From: Betaproteobacteria bacterium
GTDB taxonomy: Bacteria > Pseudomonadota > Gammaproteobacteria > Burkholderiales > SG8-39
Direction: 5' to 3'
DNA: 64,000 bases
Assembly: GCA_016195915.1 (NCBI GenBank)
Contig: JACPYS010000043.1
Coordinates: forward strand, 1-64,000
Part shown: in pieces, positions 45,049 through 54,497 of the stretch
Layout: every line of letters begins with the position of its first letter
Numbering within the stretch: the first letter of the stretch is position 1
The notes under the pieces: generated by a model
Databases searched by the model: none
What the model was told of the DNA's origin: nothing
Seen by the model: the letters and a program-made list of their open reading frames with translations, nothing else
Position numbers and translations under genes: made by a program

Positions 45049-46323
45049 CTAAGACGTGCCCGCCTGTCGCAGCGTCACCTCGCGCCGTGGATACGGAATC
45101 TCGATGCCGCGCGTCCGAAGCTCCGACAGGATGGCGAGGCTCAGTTCCGAACGCACGTTATTCGTACCGAGTTCGGGGTCCTGGATCCAGAAACCGAGCT
45201 CGAGATCGATGCCGCTGTCGGCAAACGCGGCGAGAAGCGCACCGGGCTCGGGATCGGAAAGCACCCGGGGATGGCGACGCGCAATCGCCACCAGTTCAGG
45301 CAGAAGCTTCTCCACGTCAGTGGCGTACGAGACCTGCACTTTGACGGTGAAGCGGACCTTGCGGTCAGTGTATGAATGGTTTAGGACGGTGCTGCTGATC
45401 AGGGTGTCGTTCGGAATGATCGCCTCGACGCCAGAGAGCGAGCGGACCACGGTATAGCGCGTGGTGATCTGCTTCACCTCGCCGATCTGGTTGTCCGCCG
45501 TAATCATGTCGCCAAGCCGGATCGAGCGATCGAGCAGGATGATGAACCCGCTCACATAGTTGCTGGCGATCTTTTGCAATCCGAAACCGAGACCCACGCC
45601 GAGCGCACCGCCAAATACCGAAAGGACGGTCAGGTCGATGCCCACCACCGGCAGGATGACGAGCAGCGCCAGCACCAGCAGAAGTGCCTTCCCCGCGCGC
45701 GAGAGAACCGCCTGCAGGCTGCTGTGCAGGCTCTCCACCCTCATCAACCGCGACTCGAACGCGCTGCCCGCCCAGAGCGCCAGCAGCAGGGTGACCGCGA
45801 TCCAGAAACCCGACTGGAGCAGGGACAGCAGGGAGTGGGTCTGCCTTCCCATCGTGAACTTCACGTCGTCGAGCACCGCCTCGATCTCCGGCAACAGTCC
45901 CGTGAGATGCAGCGCCACCAGCGTCCACACGATGCCGGCTATGGCACGCTCGAATCCGGCGATCCATGCGGCCTGGGTGAATCCGAGCCGCAACAGATAA
46001 ACGGCGAAGCGGATCGCCGCGAGCGCGACCGCCAGCGCAATCGCCACCGATAAGGCGTTGACATGGATCCAGCGCGAGGTAACTGCGCGCGCGGCGACAA
46101 GCAACACCATGGCGACGAGTGGGAACAGGACGCGCCGGAAGGCGGCGGCACCGCGCTTGAGCGCCTCGGGACTTTCCTCCGGCGCGCGCCAGCGCAGATA
46201 CCCCGCGATCCACCAGGCCGCGAGTAAGCATGCTGCGGCAATCCCCCCTTGCCAGAGAACGGAAGGATCCTCCAGGTCGTCCCACAGATCGACCAGCAGG
46301 TTCTTGAACTGGGATTTATTCAA
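45049..46323 (-). CDS. MscS-family mechanosensitive channel
   Basis: The 424-aa protein has about five helices, then the MscS pore: LTVLSVFGGALGVGLGFGLQ (Gly/Ala-rich pore helix) and IASNYVSGFIILLDRSIRLGD. The C-terminal cytoplasmic part has IGEVKQITTRYTVVRSLSGVEAIIPN and ends with alpha/beta domain. I start at TTG 46323 (NKSQFKNLLVDLW), 87 bp from the divergent hybrid kinase; the frame is open much further but only as a shadow of that gene. GGAG lies about 15 nt upstream. Function: pressure-release channel. Confidence 0.88.
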   Translation of the reverse strand: MNKSQFKNLLVDLWDDLEDPSVLWQGGIAAACLLAAWWIAGYLRWRAPEESPEALKRGAAAFRRVLFPLVAMVLLVAARAVTSRWIHVNALSVAIALAVALAAIRFAVYLLRLGFTQAAWIAGFERAIAGIVWTLVALHLTGLLPEIEAVLDDVKFTMGRQTHSLLSLLQSGFWIAVTLLLALWAGSAFESRLMRVESLHSSLQAVLSRAGKALLLVLALLVILPVVGIDLTVLSVFGGALGVGLGFGLQKIASNYVSGFIILLDRSIRLGDMITADNQIGEVKQITTRYTVVRSLSGVEAIIPNDTLISSTVLNHSYTDRKVRFTVKVQVSYATDVEKLLPELVAIARRHPRVLSDPEPGALLAAFADSGIDLELGFWIQDPELGTNNVRSELSLAILSELRTRGIEIPYPRREVTLRQAGTS

Positions 46324-46410
46324 CGTTTCGCCTACTCCGCGCGCAACGGTTCTGAAACAATGCGGGCAAGTGTAGCTGAGTTCGAAAATACCCGGCCCGT
46401 GTCCGCCTCC

Positions 46411-49400
46411 ATGCGACTGATCGCCCTGACCGCCGCCATTCTGATCGCGGCGCCGGCGCTCGCGCGGCCGCCGGCCCCGGTGGCCGTTGCCGGCGTGCTC
46501 GACCTGCGGGACTGGAGCTTCGCGCGCGATGGCGTCGCGGGCCTCGCAGGAGAATGGGACTTCGCCTGGGGACGCTTCGAGGATCCTGACAGTGCGGAGG
46601 CCGCCGGTCCCGCGCGTGGCAGGATCCGGGTGCCGGCGCCTTGGAACGAGGCGAGCGTTCCCGGCAAGCCGCGCGGCGCCGAGGGCTACGCCACCTACCG
46701 ACTGCGCGTGGAATGCCGCGAGACCGCGCGCCTCGCGCTGGTGCTGCCGATCCAGCACAGCGCGGTGCGTCTCTACGTCAACGGCCGCGTGGTGGCGCTG
46801 CAGGGCTCGCCCGGCGACTCGCACGAGCTGGCGCGCCCCGCCTTCGTGCAGCAGGTCGCACCGCTCGAGGAGGCGGCCTGCCCGCTGCGCATCGTCGCGC
46901 ACGTCTCCAACTACGACATGCGCAACGGCGGCCTGCTGCGCAACCTGGAACTGGGCACCGAGCGCCAGTTGATGGAGCGCCGCGAGCGGGGCCTGGCGCG
47001 CGACCTCTTCGCGCTGGGCGGTATCGCCGTGCTGAGCTTGCTGCCGGTGCTGGTCTTCCTCTGGCGGCGGGAGGACCGCGCGCCGCTTTGGCTCGGCCTG
47101 TATGGCCTCGCACAAGCCGCCTTCGTCGGCTTGGGCGGCGAGCGCGTGTTCCAGCCGCTCATCGCGCCGCTTGGCTGGCAGGCCGCCTGGAAGATCGCGA
47201 TCCTCTGCCTGCTGGCCGGTGTGACGGCGTTCCCGGCCTTCCTGCGGGCGTTCTACCCGGAAGCGTTTCCGCGCGCGCTGTTCCGCGTGCTGCTCGTGGT
47301 GTCCGGCGCGCTGGCGCTGTTGGTCCTCGCCACGCCGACGCGCGTCTTTACCGAGGCCACGCCACTGTTATACGCGCTCTCCGCGGCTGTCGGACTGGTG
47401 GCGGTGGCCGTGCCGGTGCGCGCGGCGCTGCAGGGGCGGCGAAGCGCGTGGCTGCTCCTCGCCGGCACCGCGGCGCTGATCGTCACGGGCCTGCACGACA
47501 CCGTGCAGATCCCCTACCAGATCGCCGACAAGCTGACGCCCTACGGCCTGCTCGTGTTCGCGCTCGCGCCGGTGTTGCTGCTGGCGCAGCGCTTCGCGCG
47601 CGCCCTCCGGGCCGAGGAACTGCGCTCGGTCGAGCAGCAGCAGCGCGTGGATCTGCTCGTCAATGCGACGAAGGCAGGGCTGCTCGACACGGACATGGCT
47701 GCGAAACGGACCACCTACTCCGAGCGCCTGAAGGATATGCTCGGCTACCCGCCTGACGCCGACAGCTCGCGCTGGCCGCCATTTATCGAACTCACGCATC
47801 CGGACGATCGCGAACGCATACGCGCCTCGTTCGTCGCACAGATGCGAGACCTCAGCATGAAAAGCGGCGTCCGGCGTTGGAGCGATTCGCCTGACTTCCG
47901 CGTGCGCAGGGCCGACGGCAGCTACGTCTGGATCCACGGCGAGGCGATCTCGATCACCGGCGCCGGCGGCCGCACGCTGCGCCACATCAGCTCTTTCGTC
48001 GACATCTCCGAGCGCAAGCGCCAGGAACTGGAACTCGCCGGGCGCATCGAGTACATCAACGCCCTCCTCGCCGAGCTGCGGCGCGGCGAGGAGGCGCTGC
48101 GCCAGAGCGACGCGCGCTATGACGTCGCCTTGCGCGCGATCAACGAGGGCGTTTACGACTGGAACGTAGCGGACGGAACGATCTTCTACTCGGACGGTGT
48201 CTACCGTGTGCTCGGCATGCCGGAATCCATGAAGACCCCGGAGGACTGGAGCAATTGGATTCATCCCGACGACCGGGCGAAATACAACGCCGGTATCGCC
48301 GCGCACTTCAAGGGGAATACAGACCGCTTCGAGTGCGACTACCGCTACCGCAGGGGGGATGGCTCCTGGCGCTGGGCGCGGCAGCATGGCATAGCGATAC
48401 GCAACGAGCAAGGCCGCGCGCTCCGCATGATCGGCTCCACTGGCGACATCACCGAACTGAAGGCCACCGAGCACGCGCTGGCGCGCGAGCGCGAACGCCT
48501 CGCGCTGCTGGTGCGCGCGACCAAGGCCGGCTTCATGGACTGGGACGCGGTCGCGGATACCTGCGTCTACTCCGAGCGCTTCAAGGAGATGCTCGGCCAT
48601 CCGCCCGACGCGGACACCTCGGCCTGGCCTGCGCTGTTCGACATGATGCATCCGGCCGACCGCGGGCCGATGCGCGATGCCTTCCGCGGCATGCTGCGCC
48701 AGGGCGCGGCCACCGGCGAGCGCTTGCACGGCCCGCTCGAATACCGGCTGCGCAAGACCGACGGCAGCTACCTCTGGGTGCGCGGCGAAAGCATCGCGCA
48801 GATCGGCGCGGACGGCCGCACCGAGCGCTTCCTGACTTCGTATATCGACATCACGCCGCTGCGCGAGATGAACCTCGCGCTGGAGGAGAGCGTGCGGCTG
48901 CGCGAGGAAGTGGACCGCATCGGCCGCCACGACCTGAAGACGCCGCTCAACAGCATCATCGGCATTCCGCGACTGCTGCGCGACAGCGGGCGGCTCTCCG
49001 CGGAGGACGCCGAGCTGCTGGCCTTCGTCGAGCAGGCCGGCTACCGCCTGCTCAACATGGTAAACCTGTCACTCGACATGTTCCGGATGGAGCGGGGCAG
49101 CTATACGTTCACGCCGAGGACGGTCGACCTGTATAACGTGCTGGGCAAGGTCGCTCGCGACCTGGCGACTCATGCGCGCAGCAAGCGCGTCGAAGTGCGC
49201 ATCGAAGGCCCGCACCTGCACGCGCTGGCCGAGGAATTGCTCTGTTTCTCGATGTTCGCCAACCTGGTGAAGAACGCCGTCGAAGCCTCCCCCGAGGGCG
49301 GTGCGGTTTCGCTCACACTGACTGGCGACGAGGCAGGCGTGACGGTAGGCGTGCACAACGCGGGCGCGGTGCCGCAAGCCGTGCGCGCGCGCTTCTTCGA

Positions 49401-50340
49401 CAAATACTCCACCTCCGGCAAGCAGAGCGGCTCGGGCCTGGGCACCTACTCCGCGCGCCTGATGGCTCGCACGCAGCAGGGCGAAATCGAGATGGAAACC
49501 TCGGAGACCGCCGGCACGACGCTGCGCGTGCGCCTCAAGGCGGCGCCTGGGATCGCCATGCAGCCCGATACCGTGGACGTCGCCGAGCAGGCGAAGGAGC
49601 AGGAACCCAGCGCGCCGCCGCGCCCGCTTTCGGTCCTGGTGGTCGACGACGACGAGTACACCCGTATCTTCGTGCAGCGCTCGCTGCCCTCGTCGCTGCG
49701 GACTTCGTCCGCGGTCAACGGCCGCGACGCGCTCGAATCGGTGAAGCGGGCTCCGCCCGACGTGATCGTGATGGACCTGGACATGCCGGTGATGGGTGGG
49801 CTGGAAGCGGCGGCGCTCATCCGGCAATGGGAGGCGCAATCCAGCCGCGGGCGCTGCGCGATGATCGCGATGTCCTCGAATGACGGGCCGGAGTTCGCAG
49901 CGCGCAGCGCGCAGGCCGGCTTCGACCGCTATCTCACCAAGCCGGTTTCGCCCGACGCGATCTGGCGCGCGATCGCCGAGCTCGCCCGCAGTCTCCCGCC
50001 CGCCCTCGGCCCGCGCCCCGAACAGCCGGTGCGGGTGGAAGAGAATTTGCGTGGAGCCCTGCCCGGCTTCCTCGCCTCGCGCCGAGCGCTGCTCGATGAG
50101 CTCGGCGAGGCGCTCGCGCAGGGGAACGCCGAAGGCGTGCCCGCCCTCGCCCACAAGCTTGCCGGCAGTTTTGCGCTGTACGGCTTTCATTGGGCGGCCG
50201 CGCAGGGCAAGATGATCGAGCGCCGCGCCGGCGCGAAGGCGCTCGACGGACTGGCGGGCGAAGTCGCCGCGCTGCGCCGCCACCTCGACACCGTGCGCGT
50301 GGAGTGCGGTGATCAGGTCCTCACGGAGGCGCCGCAATGA
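46411..50340 (+). CDS. Hybrid histidine kinase: 7TMR-DISM, three PAS, HisKA, HATPase, REC, HPt
   Basis: This is a 1309-aa sensor. A signal peptide (1-22) leads to a periplasmic beta-domain (about 30-185) and seven helices (about 190-400), the 7TMR-DISM type. Three PAS domains follow to about 825. The HisKA box IGRHDLKTPLNSIIG has the phospho-His at residue 840. HATPase has NLVKNAVEASPEGG (951) and GSGLGTYSARL. REC has VVDDDEYTRIF, Asp 1122 in VMDLDMPVMGG and TKP. HPt has His 1248 in LAHKLAGSF. All phosphorelay residues are intact. The partner response regulator overlaps by 4 nt but is truncated. Confidence 0.92.
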   Translation: MRLIALTAAILIAAPALARPPAPVAVAGVLDLRDWSFARDGVAGLAGEWDFAWGRFEDPDSAEAAGPARGRIRVPAPWNEASVPGKPRGAEGYATYRLRVECRETARLALVLPIQHSAVRLYVNGRVVALQGSPGDSHELARPAFVQQVAPLEEAACPLRIVAHVSNYDMRNGGLLRNLELGTERQLMERRERGLARDLFALGGIAVLSLLPVLVFLWRREDRAPLWLGLYGLAQAAFVGLGGERVFQPLIAPLGWQAAWKIAILCLLAGVTAFPAFLRAFYPEAFPRALFRVLLVVSGALALLVLATPTRVFTEATPLLYALSAAVGLVAVAVPVRAALQGRRSAWLLLAGTAALIVTGLHDTVQIPYQIADKLTPYGLLVFALAPVLLLAQRFARALRAEELRSVEQQQRVDLLVNATKAGLLDTDMAAKRTTYSERLKDMLGYPPDADSSRWPPFIELTHPDDRERIRASFVAQMRDLSMKSGVRRWSDSPDFRVRRADGSYVWIHGEAISITGAGGRTLRHISSFVDISERKRQELELAGRIEYINALLAELRRGEEALRQSDARYDVALRAINEGVYDWNVADGTIFYSDGVYRVLGMPESMKTPEDWSNWIHPDDRAKYNAGIAAHFKGNTDRFECDYRYRRGDGSWRWARQHGIAIRNEQGRALRMIGSTGDITELKATEHALARERERLALLVRATKAGFMDWDAVADTCVYSERFKEMLGHPPDADTSAWPALFDMMHPADRGPMRDAFRGMLRQGAATGERLHGPLEYRLRKTDGSYLWVRGESIAQIGADGRTERFLTSYIDITPLREMNLALEESVRLREEVDRIGRHDLKTPLNSIIGIPRLLRDSGRLSAEDAELLAFVEQAGYRLLNMVNLSLDMFRMERGSYTFTPRTVDLYNVLGKVARDLATHARSKRVEVRIEGPHLHALAEELLCFSMFANLVKNAVEASPEGGAVSLTLTGDEAGVTVGVHNAGAVPQAVRARFFDKYSTSGKQSGSGLGTYSARLMARTQQGEIEMETSETAGTTLRVRLKAAPGIAMQPDTVDVAEQAKEQEPSAPPRPLSVLVVDDDEYTRIFVQRSLPSSLRTSSAVNGRDALESVKRAPPDVIVMDLDMPVMGGLEAAALIRQWEAQSSRGRCAMIAMSSNDGPEFAARSAQAGFDRYLTKPVSPDAIWRAIAELARSLPPALGPRPEQPVRVEENLRGALPGFLASRRALLDELGEALAQGNAEGVPALAHKLAGSFALYGFHWAAAQGKMIERRAGAKALDGLAGEVAALRRHLDTVRVECGDQVLTEAPQ

Positions 50341-50513
50341 TCGAGAAACACAAGCTGCTGATCGTCGACGACGATGACGCCGTGATCGACTACCTGCAGG
50401 CCAAACTTCGCGAGCGCTATCCAAGCGGGCGCCGCCCACCGAGCTGCCCAGGAAGATCGAGACGCTGGCAGCGCGCTGAGCGCGCGGCCGCGCGTTCCCG
50501 CGCGAATATCTGA
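50337..50513 (+). pseudogene. Remnant response regulator (REC domain, internal deletion)
   Basis: The ATG overlaps the hybrid kinase TGA (ATGA). The first 28 codons, EKHKLLIVDDDDAVIDYLQA and following KLRERY, are a clear REC start with the acidic pocket Asp residues. At about 50421 similarity ends; the frame continues with an Arg/Pro/Ser-rich tail to TGA at 50513 (58 aa). In another frame, PTELPRKIETLAAR followed by TGA (50477-50479) looks like the true C-terminus. So the middle (phospho-Asp and the rest) seems deleted, joining both ends out of frame. Codon content of the tail is not protein-like. Confidence 0.7.
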
Positions 50514-50559
50514 AACAATGCGCGGCTAGATTTGCCGGTCCACTCTACTGAGTGCTGAA

Positions 50560-51867
50560 TTGCGTCGCTTCGGAATCTGCCTTTTCGCCCTGGCGCTTGC
50601 CGTTCCCGCGCGCGCCGAGGAAGTCGCCGAGGATTTCTTGTTCAAGCTTCAGGCGACGTACATAGGACAGTCGAAGCGCGCGTTCGGCGCCGCATACACG
50701 GGAACCAACAGTCTTGTCCCTCAAGGCGAATTCAGCCGTACCTTCACCTCCACCCTCTTTGCCGGATGGCGCCTGAATCCCGGCACCGAGTTGTACGTCA
50801 ACCCGGAGATCGCGCTCGGCGTGCCGCTGTCGCATCTCAGCGGGCTCGGCGGCTTCACCAACAACGAGATCGCGAGAACCTCGGGTCCGGACCCCACGTT
50901 CTACCGAGCGCGGCTGTTTCTGCGCCAGACCTGGGGCCTCGGCGGCGATACGGAATGGCTCGATTCGGGCCAGAACCAGCTTGCGGGAAAGGCGGACGTG
51001 AACCGGGTGGTACTCAGCGCCGGCAATCTCTCCGCGATCGACATCTTCGACGCCAATGCCTACAGCCACGAACCGCGCCGCCAATTCATCAACTGGTCAC
51101 TCGTGACACACGGCGCATGGGATTTTCCGGCCGACGCGCGCGGCTACACCTGGGGTGCGGCGCTCGAGTACCTCGCGCAGGGCTGGGCACTGCGAGCAGG
51201 CCGATTCATGCAGCCCAAGCAATCGAACGGCCTGCCCCTGAACAGGCAAATACTGAACAGCTACGGCGATGTTGCTGAGTGGGAGCACGACTACTCCATT
51301 GCCGGCCGGCAAGGCACACTGCGGCTGCTCGCGTTCCGCAATGTCGCGCCGATGGGAAATTTCAGAAGTGCGATCGACAATGCGCCGAGCACCGGTGGTA
51401 TCCCCGATCTCACTGTGGGACGGGTAAGCCGTTCGAAGGTCGGTGCGGGCGCCAGTATTGAGCAACGCGTCTTCGAACATGCGGGAGCGTTTCTGCGTGC
51501 CAGCCGGCATGACGGGAAAACCGAGACCTATGCTTTCACCGAAATCGATCGCTCGCTAAGCAGCGGCGTATTGCTTGCGGGTGCGCTTTGGGGAGGCGCT
51601 GGCGACAGCGCGGGCGTCGCATTTGCGCGCAATGGACTTTCCAGTGCGCACCGCGAATACCTCGCACGTGGCGGACTGGGATTCTTTCTCGGCGACGGCA
51701 GATTGAACTACCGGCCGGAGCAGATTATCGAAGGATTCTTCAGCCGCCAGTTCGCGAAGGCACTTTGGGCGACGCTCGATTACCAGCGTATCCGCAATCC
51801 GGGCTACAACATGGACCGGGTTGGCCCGGTGAACGTCTGGTCGCTGCGCGTGCACTCTGAATTCTGA
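50560..51867 (+). CDS. OprB-type outer membrane porin
   Basis: The 435-aa protein starts (TTG) with MRRFGICLFALALAVPARAEE, a signal peptide. It has beta-strand-rich sequence with FSRTFTSTLFAGWRLNPGTELYVNPE and ends WSLRVHSEF with the C-terminal Phe. It resembles carbohydrate-selective porins (OprB family); true substrate is unknown. It stands alone, 46 nt after the remnant regulator and convergent with rsmB. Confidence 0.8.
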   Translation: MRRFGICLFALALAVPARAEEVAEDFLFKLQATYIGQSKRAFGAAYTGTNSLVPQGEFSRTFTSTLFAGWRLNPGTELYVNPEIALGVPLSHLSGLGGFTNNEIARTSGPDPTFYRARLFLRQTWGLGGDTEWLDSGQNQLAGKADVNRVVLSAGNLSAIDIFDANAYSHEPRRQFINWSLVTHGAWDFPADARGYTWGAALEYLAQGWALRAGRFMQPKQSNGLPLNRQILNSYGDVAEWEHDYSIAGRQGTLRLLAFRNVAPMGNFRSAIDNAPSTGGIPDLTVGRVSRSKVGAGASIEQRVFEHAGAFLRASRHDGKTETYAFTEIDRSLSSGVLLAGALWGGAGDSAGVAFARNGLSSAHREYLARGGLGFFLGDGRLNYRPEQIIEGFFSRQFAKALWATLDYQRIRNPGYNMDRVGPVNVWSLRVHSEF

Positions 51868-51893
51868 ACACGCGGACGAATTGCTTTCCAAAT

Positions 51894-53156
51894 TCAGGCC
51901 GCGCGTTCGAATGCAGCGGCGAAGAATCCGTCGCAATGGTGGCGGTGCGTAAACAGTCGCAGATAGGGCCCCGTGTCGAGCGGGATGCGTTGCGCGGCGA
52001 GAATTTCCGCGCACGAAACCGCGGCACACTGCGGGTGTGCGGCCAGAAAGGACTCCGCCACGGCCTCGCCCTCCTCTCGCAACACGCTGCAGGTCGCGTA
52101 CACCAGCCGGGCACCAGGCTTGAGCAGGCGCGCCGCGCCCGCGAGGATGCGCGCCTGTTTGACAGCGAGTTCGGCAACGTCTTTTTCGCCGAAGCGCCAC
52201 TTGAGGTCCGGATTGCGGCGCAAGGTGCCGAAGCCTGAGCACGGGGCATCGACCAGAACGCGGCCGATCTTGCCCGCAAGCCGCTTGGCGCGCGGGTCGT
52301 TCTCGTTCGCGATCGCCACCGGATGAACGTTGGAAAGCCCCGAGCGTGCAAGCCGCGGATCCAGGCCGGCGAGGCGCTTGGGCGATACGTCCCATGCGTA
52401 CAGGCGTCCCGCGTTCTTCATGATCGCGCCGAGGGCGAGCGTCTTGCCGCCTGCACCGGCGCAAAAATCCACCACCATTTCGCCCCGGCGGGGTGCGACC
52501 AGGCAGGCAAGCAGCTGGCTGCCCTCGTCCTGCACTTCGATCGACCCGTCTTCGTAGAGCGGATGACGATTGATCTGCGGCTTGGAATCGAGGCGGACGC
52601 CGAACGGCGAGTATGGGGTAGCTGCGCAAGCGATGCCGTCGGCCCGCAGCCGCGCGATCACTTCATCGCGCGCCGCCTTCAGCGTATTGACGCGCAGATC
52701 CATTGGCGCCGGAGCGAGCATTCCGCAGGCCAATGCGAACGCTTCCTCGGTGCCGTACTCGAGCGCGAGCCGGTCCCAAAGCCAATCGGGCAGCTCGGCG
52801 CGCACCGCCTGGGGCTCCGTGTCCGGATCGAACGCCTTGGCGCGGCCCAGCATTTCGCGCTCGCGCTCGTCGATTATCGCGTCGAGCGAGCGCACGCTCA
52901 CGCCCTGCAGCCTCACCAACGCCGCGAGTACGAGATCGCGCGGGCGGCGGCTGCCGCCACAGGCCGCCTCGAGCGAGCGCTTGCGGCGCAACACGGCAAA
53001 CACCGCTTCGGCGACAAAAGCGCGGTCGCGCTGCCCAAGTTCCCGGTGCGCGCGAAAGTGGCGCGAGACGACCTGGTCGGCGGGCCCGCTGAAGCGCAAC
53101 GCCTCCTCGAGCGCATCGGCCGCATGCCCGATCAGAGGCGCGTGAGGCCGCGTCAC
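51894..53156 (-). CDS. rsmB: 16S rRNA (cytosine-967-C5) methyltransferase RsmB-type
   Basis: The 420-aa protein has an N-terminal NusB-like RNA-binding domain and a C-terminal SAM-dependent methyltransferase (RsmB/NOP2). VVDFCAGAGGKTLALGAI binds SAM; VLVDAPCSGFGTLRRNPD and VYATCSVLREEGE carry the two catalytic Cys. Its start overlaps the DUF3108 stop by 4 nt. It lies at the end of the purN-DUF3108-rsmB cluster. Fused sun/fmu genes of this type methylate C967 of 16S rRNA. Confidence 0.9.
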   Translation of the reverse strand: MTRPHAPLIGHAADALEEALRFSGPADQVVSRHFRAHRELGQRDRAFVAEAVFAVLRRKRSLEAACGGSRRPRDLVLAALVRLQGVSVRSLDAIIDEREREMLGRAKAFDPDTEPQAVRAELPDWLWDRLALEYGTEEAFALACGMLAPAPMDLRVNTLKAARDEVIARLRADGIACAATPYSPFGVRLDSKPQINRHPLYEDGSIEVQDEGSQLLACLVAPRRGEMVVDFCAGAGGKTLALGAIMKNAGRLYAWDVSPKRLAGLDPRLARSGLSNVHPVAIANENDPRAKRLAGKIGRVLVDAPCSGFGTLRRNPDLKWRFGEKDVAELAVKQARILAGAARLLKPGARLVYATCSVLREEGEAVAESFLAAHPQCAAVSCAEILAAQRIPLDTGPYLRLFTHRHHCDGFFAAAFERAA

Positions 53157-53833
53157 CGTGCGGAAAAGCGCGTCGCGACCTGTTCGATGCGCGTGCCTTC
53201 CTTGTCCACGACGAGCACACGCACCGGCAGATGGTGCTGCTTCACCGCGAGCCAGATCTCCGTGGCGCGGTCCTCAGGGTGTTCCTTGCGCTTGACCACC
53301 TTCAGGGTTTCGAACTCGCCTGCCAGGGTCTTCAGCGTCTCGCGTCCCGCGATCTGAAAGGCGTAGGCGCTTACGCCGCGCCCGTCCGCGACGTTCATCG
53401 GCATCGGCCCGCGCTCGGGCGCGCCGAATGCGAATCCGTACAGCTGGGTGAGGCGATCGTAAGCATGCGGCGGCATCGGTACGCTCTGCGCAGGTCCCTT
53501 GTATTGCTGGGTGAGCAGGTTCGCGCTCCAGTCAAAGCGGGCGCGCGCCGGATTGCGGCCCGTGCGCACGTCCTCGAATTCGTCGGGACGCAGGCCGCCG
53601 GACATGACGTTGCCGCGGCTGGCGACGCGTGCATCGCCCAGCAGGCCAAGCGCACCTCTCCCCTTCCACTGGCTGGTGATGGTGTAGCTCCTGCCATCGC
53701 TCTCGAGCACGTCCACCGCCTCCGCCAGCATGATGCCGTTGCGGCTGATTTCCCAGGTGATCTCGGCACGCGTCGGCGCCGCAGACGCGCCGACGCTGGC
53801 CAACATCAGGCATGCGGCGGCGATTCTACGCAT
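53153..53833 (-). CDS. DUF3108 secreted protein
   Basis: The 226-aa protein has a signal peptide (RRIAAACLMLASVGASA) and the DUF3108 pattern: ITWEISRNGIMLAEAVDVLE, ARFDWSANLLTQQYKGPAQS and EIWLAVKQHHLPVRVLVVDKEG. Function unknown; likely periplasmic. The ATG at 53833 overlaps the purN 3' end by 8 nt; the upstream open frame is a shadow of purN. It is frequently seen next to purN in betaproteobacteria. Confidence 0.87.
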   Translation of the reverse strand: MRRIAAACLMLASVGASAAPTRAEITWEISRNGIMLAEAVDVLESDGRSYTITSQWKGRGALGLLGDARVASRGNVMSGGLRPDEFEDVRTGRNPARARFDWSANLLTQQYKGPAQSVPMPPHAYDRLTQLYGFAFGAPERGPMPMNVADGRGVSAYAFQIAGRETLKTLAGEFETLKVVKRKEHPEDRATEIWLAVKQHHLPVRVLVVDKEGTRIEQVATRFSAR

Positions 53834-54446
53834 CGGGCGAGAAGACAAACTGTGCAGCATGGGAATCGTTAACGCGTACACGACCATCCTCGATGACAAG
53901 CTTGCCGCCAAGCAGCCATGCAAGCGCGCGTGGATAAATGACATGCTCCTGCCGCAGCACGCGCGCGGCGAGTTCGGCAGCGGTGTCGCCAGTGAGCACC
54001 GGCACGGCTGCCTGCGCGACGATCGGGCCTTGATCGAGGTCGGCAGTGACGAAGTGCACCGTGCAGCCATGCAGCTTCACTCCGGCGGCCAGTGCCCGCG
54101 CATGGGTATCGAGTCCCGGGAATGCAGGCAGCAGGGATGGATGGATATTGATCAGCCGGCCGGCATAGCGCGCCACGAAACCCGGGGTGAAGATGCGCAT
54201 GAAACCGGCAAGCGCGATCGCGCCGGGCGCGCAACGATCGACAATTCGCGCGAGCGCCTCGTCAAAGGCCTCCCGGCTCGGAAATTCCCTGTGCGGCACG
54301 ACCGCCGTTTCGATGCCGTGCCTGCGTGCAAACTCGAGTCCTGCCGCATCGGCGCGATTGCTGATGACCGCAGCGACGGGCAATCCGGCTGCCGCGATGG
54401 CCTGCAGGTTGCTGCCGCGGCCGGAAATCAGAACGACGAGAGACAT
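53826..54446 (-). CDS. purN: Phosphoribosylglycinamide formyltransferase
   Basis: PurN uses 10-formyl-THF to formylate GAR in purine synthesis. The 206 aa start with SLVVLISGRGSNLQAIAAA. INIHPSLLPAFPGLDTHARAL has the catalytic His, and VHFVTADLDQGPIVAQAAVPV carries the essential Asp. The gene ends just inside the DUF3108 start. Confidence 0.96.
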   Translation of the reverse strand: MSLVVLISGRGSNLQAIAAAGLPVAAVISNRADAAGLEFARRHGIETAVVPHREFPSREAFDEALARIVDRCAPGAIALAGFMRIFTPGFVARYAGRLINIHPSLLPAFPGLDTHARALAAGVKLHGCTVHFVTADLDQGPIVAQAAVPVLTGDTAAELAARVLRQEHVIYPRALAWLLGGKLVIEDGRVRVNDSHAAQFVFSPDA

Positions 54447-54497
54447 GGCGGGCGAAGTTTATCAGCCGAATCCGGGCAATCGCATCGCGGCACGCCG

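Noticed and set aside
45049-47115. MscS-type protein as 688 codons long
   Set aside because: The first 260 codons are antisense to the signal peptide and sensor domain of the hybrid kinase and are not protein-like; a TTG start at 46323 fits the channel.
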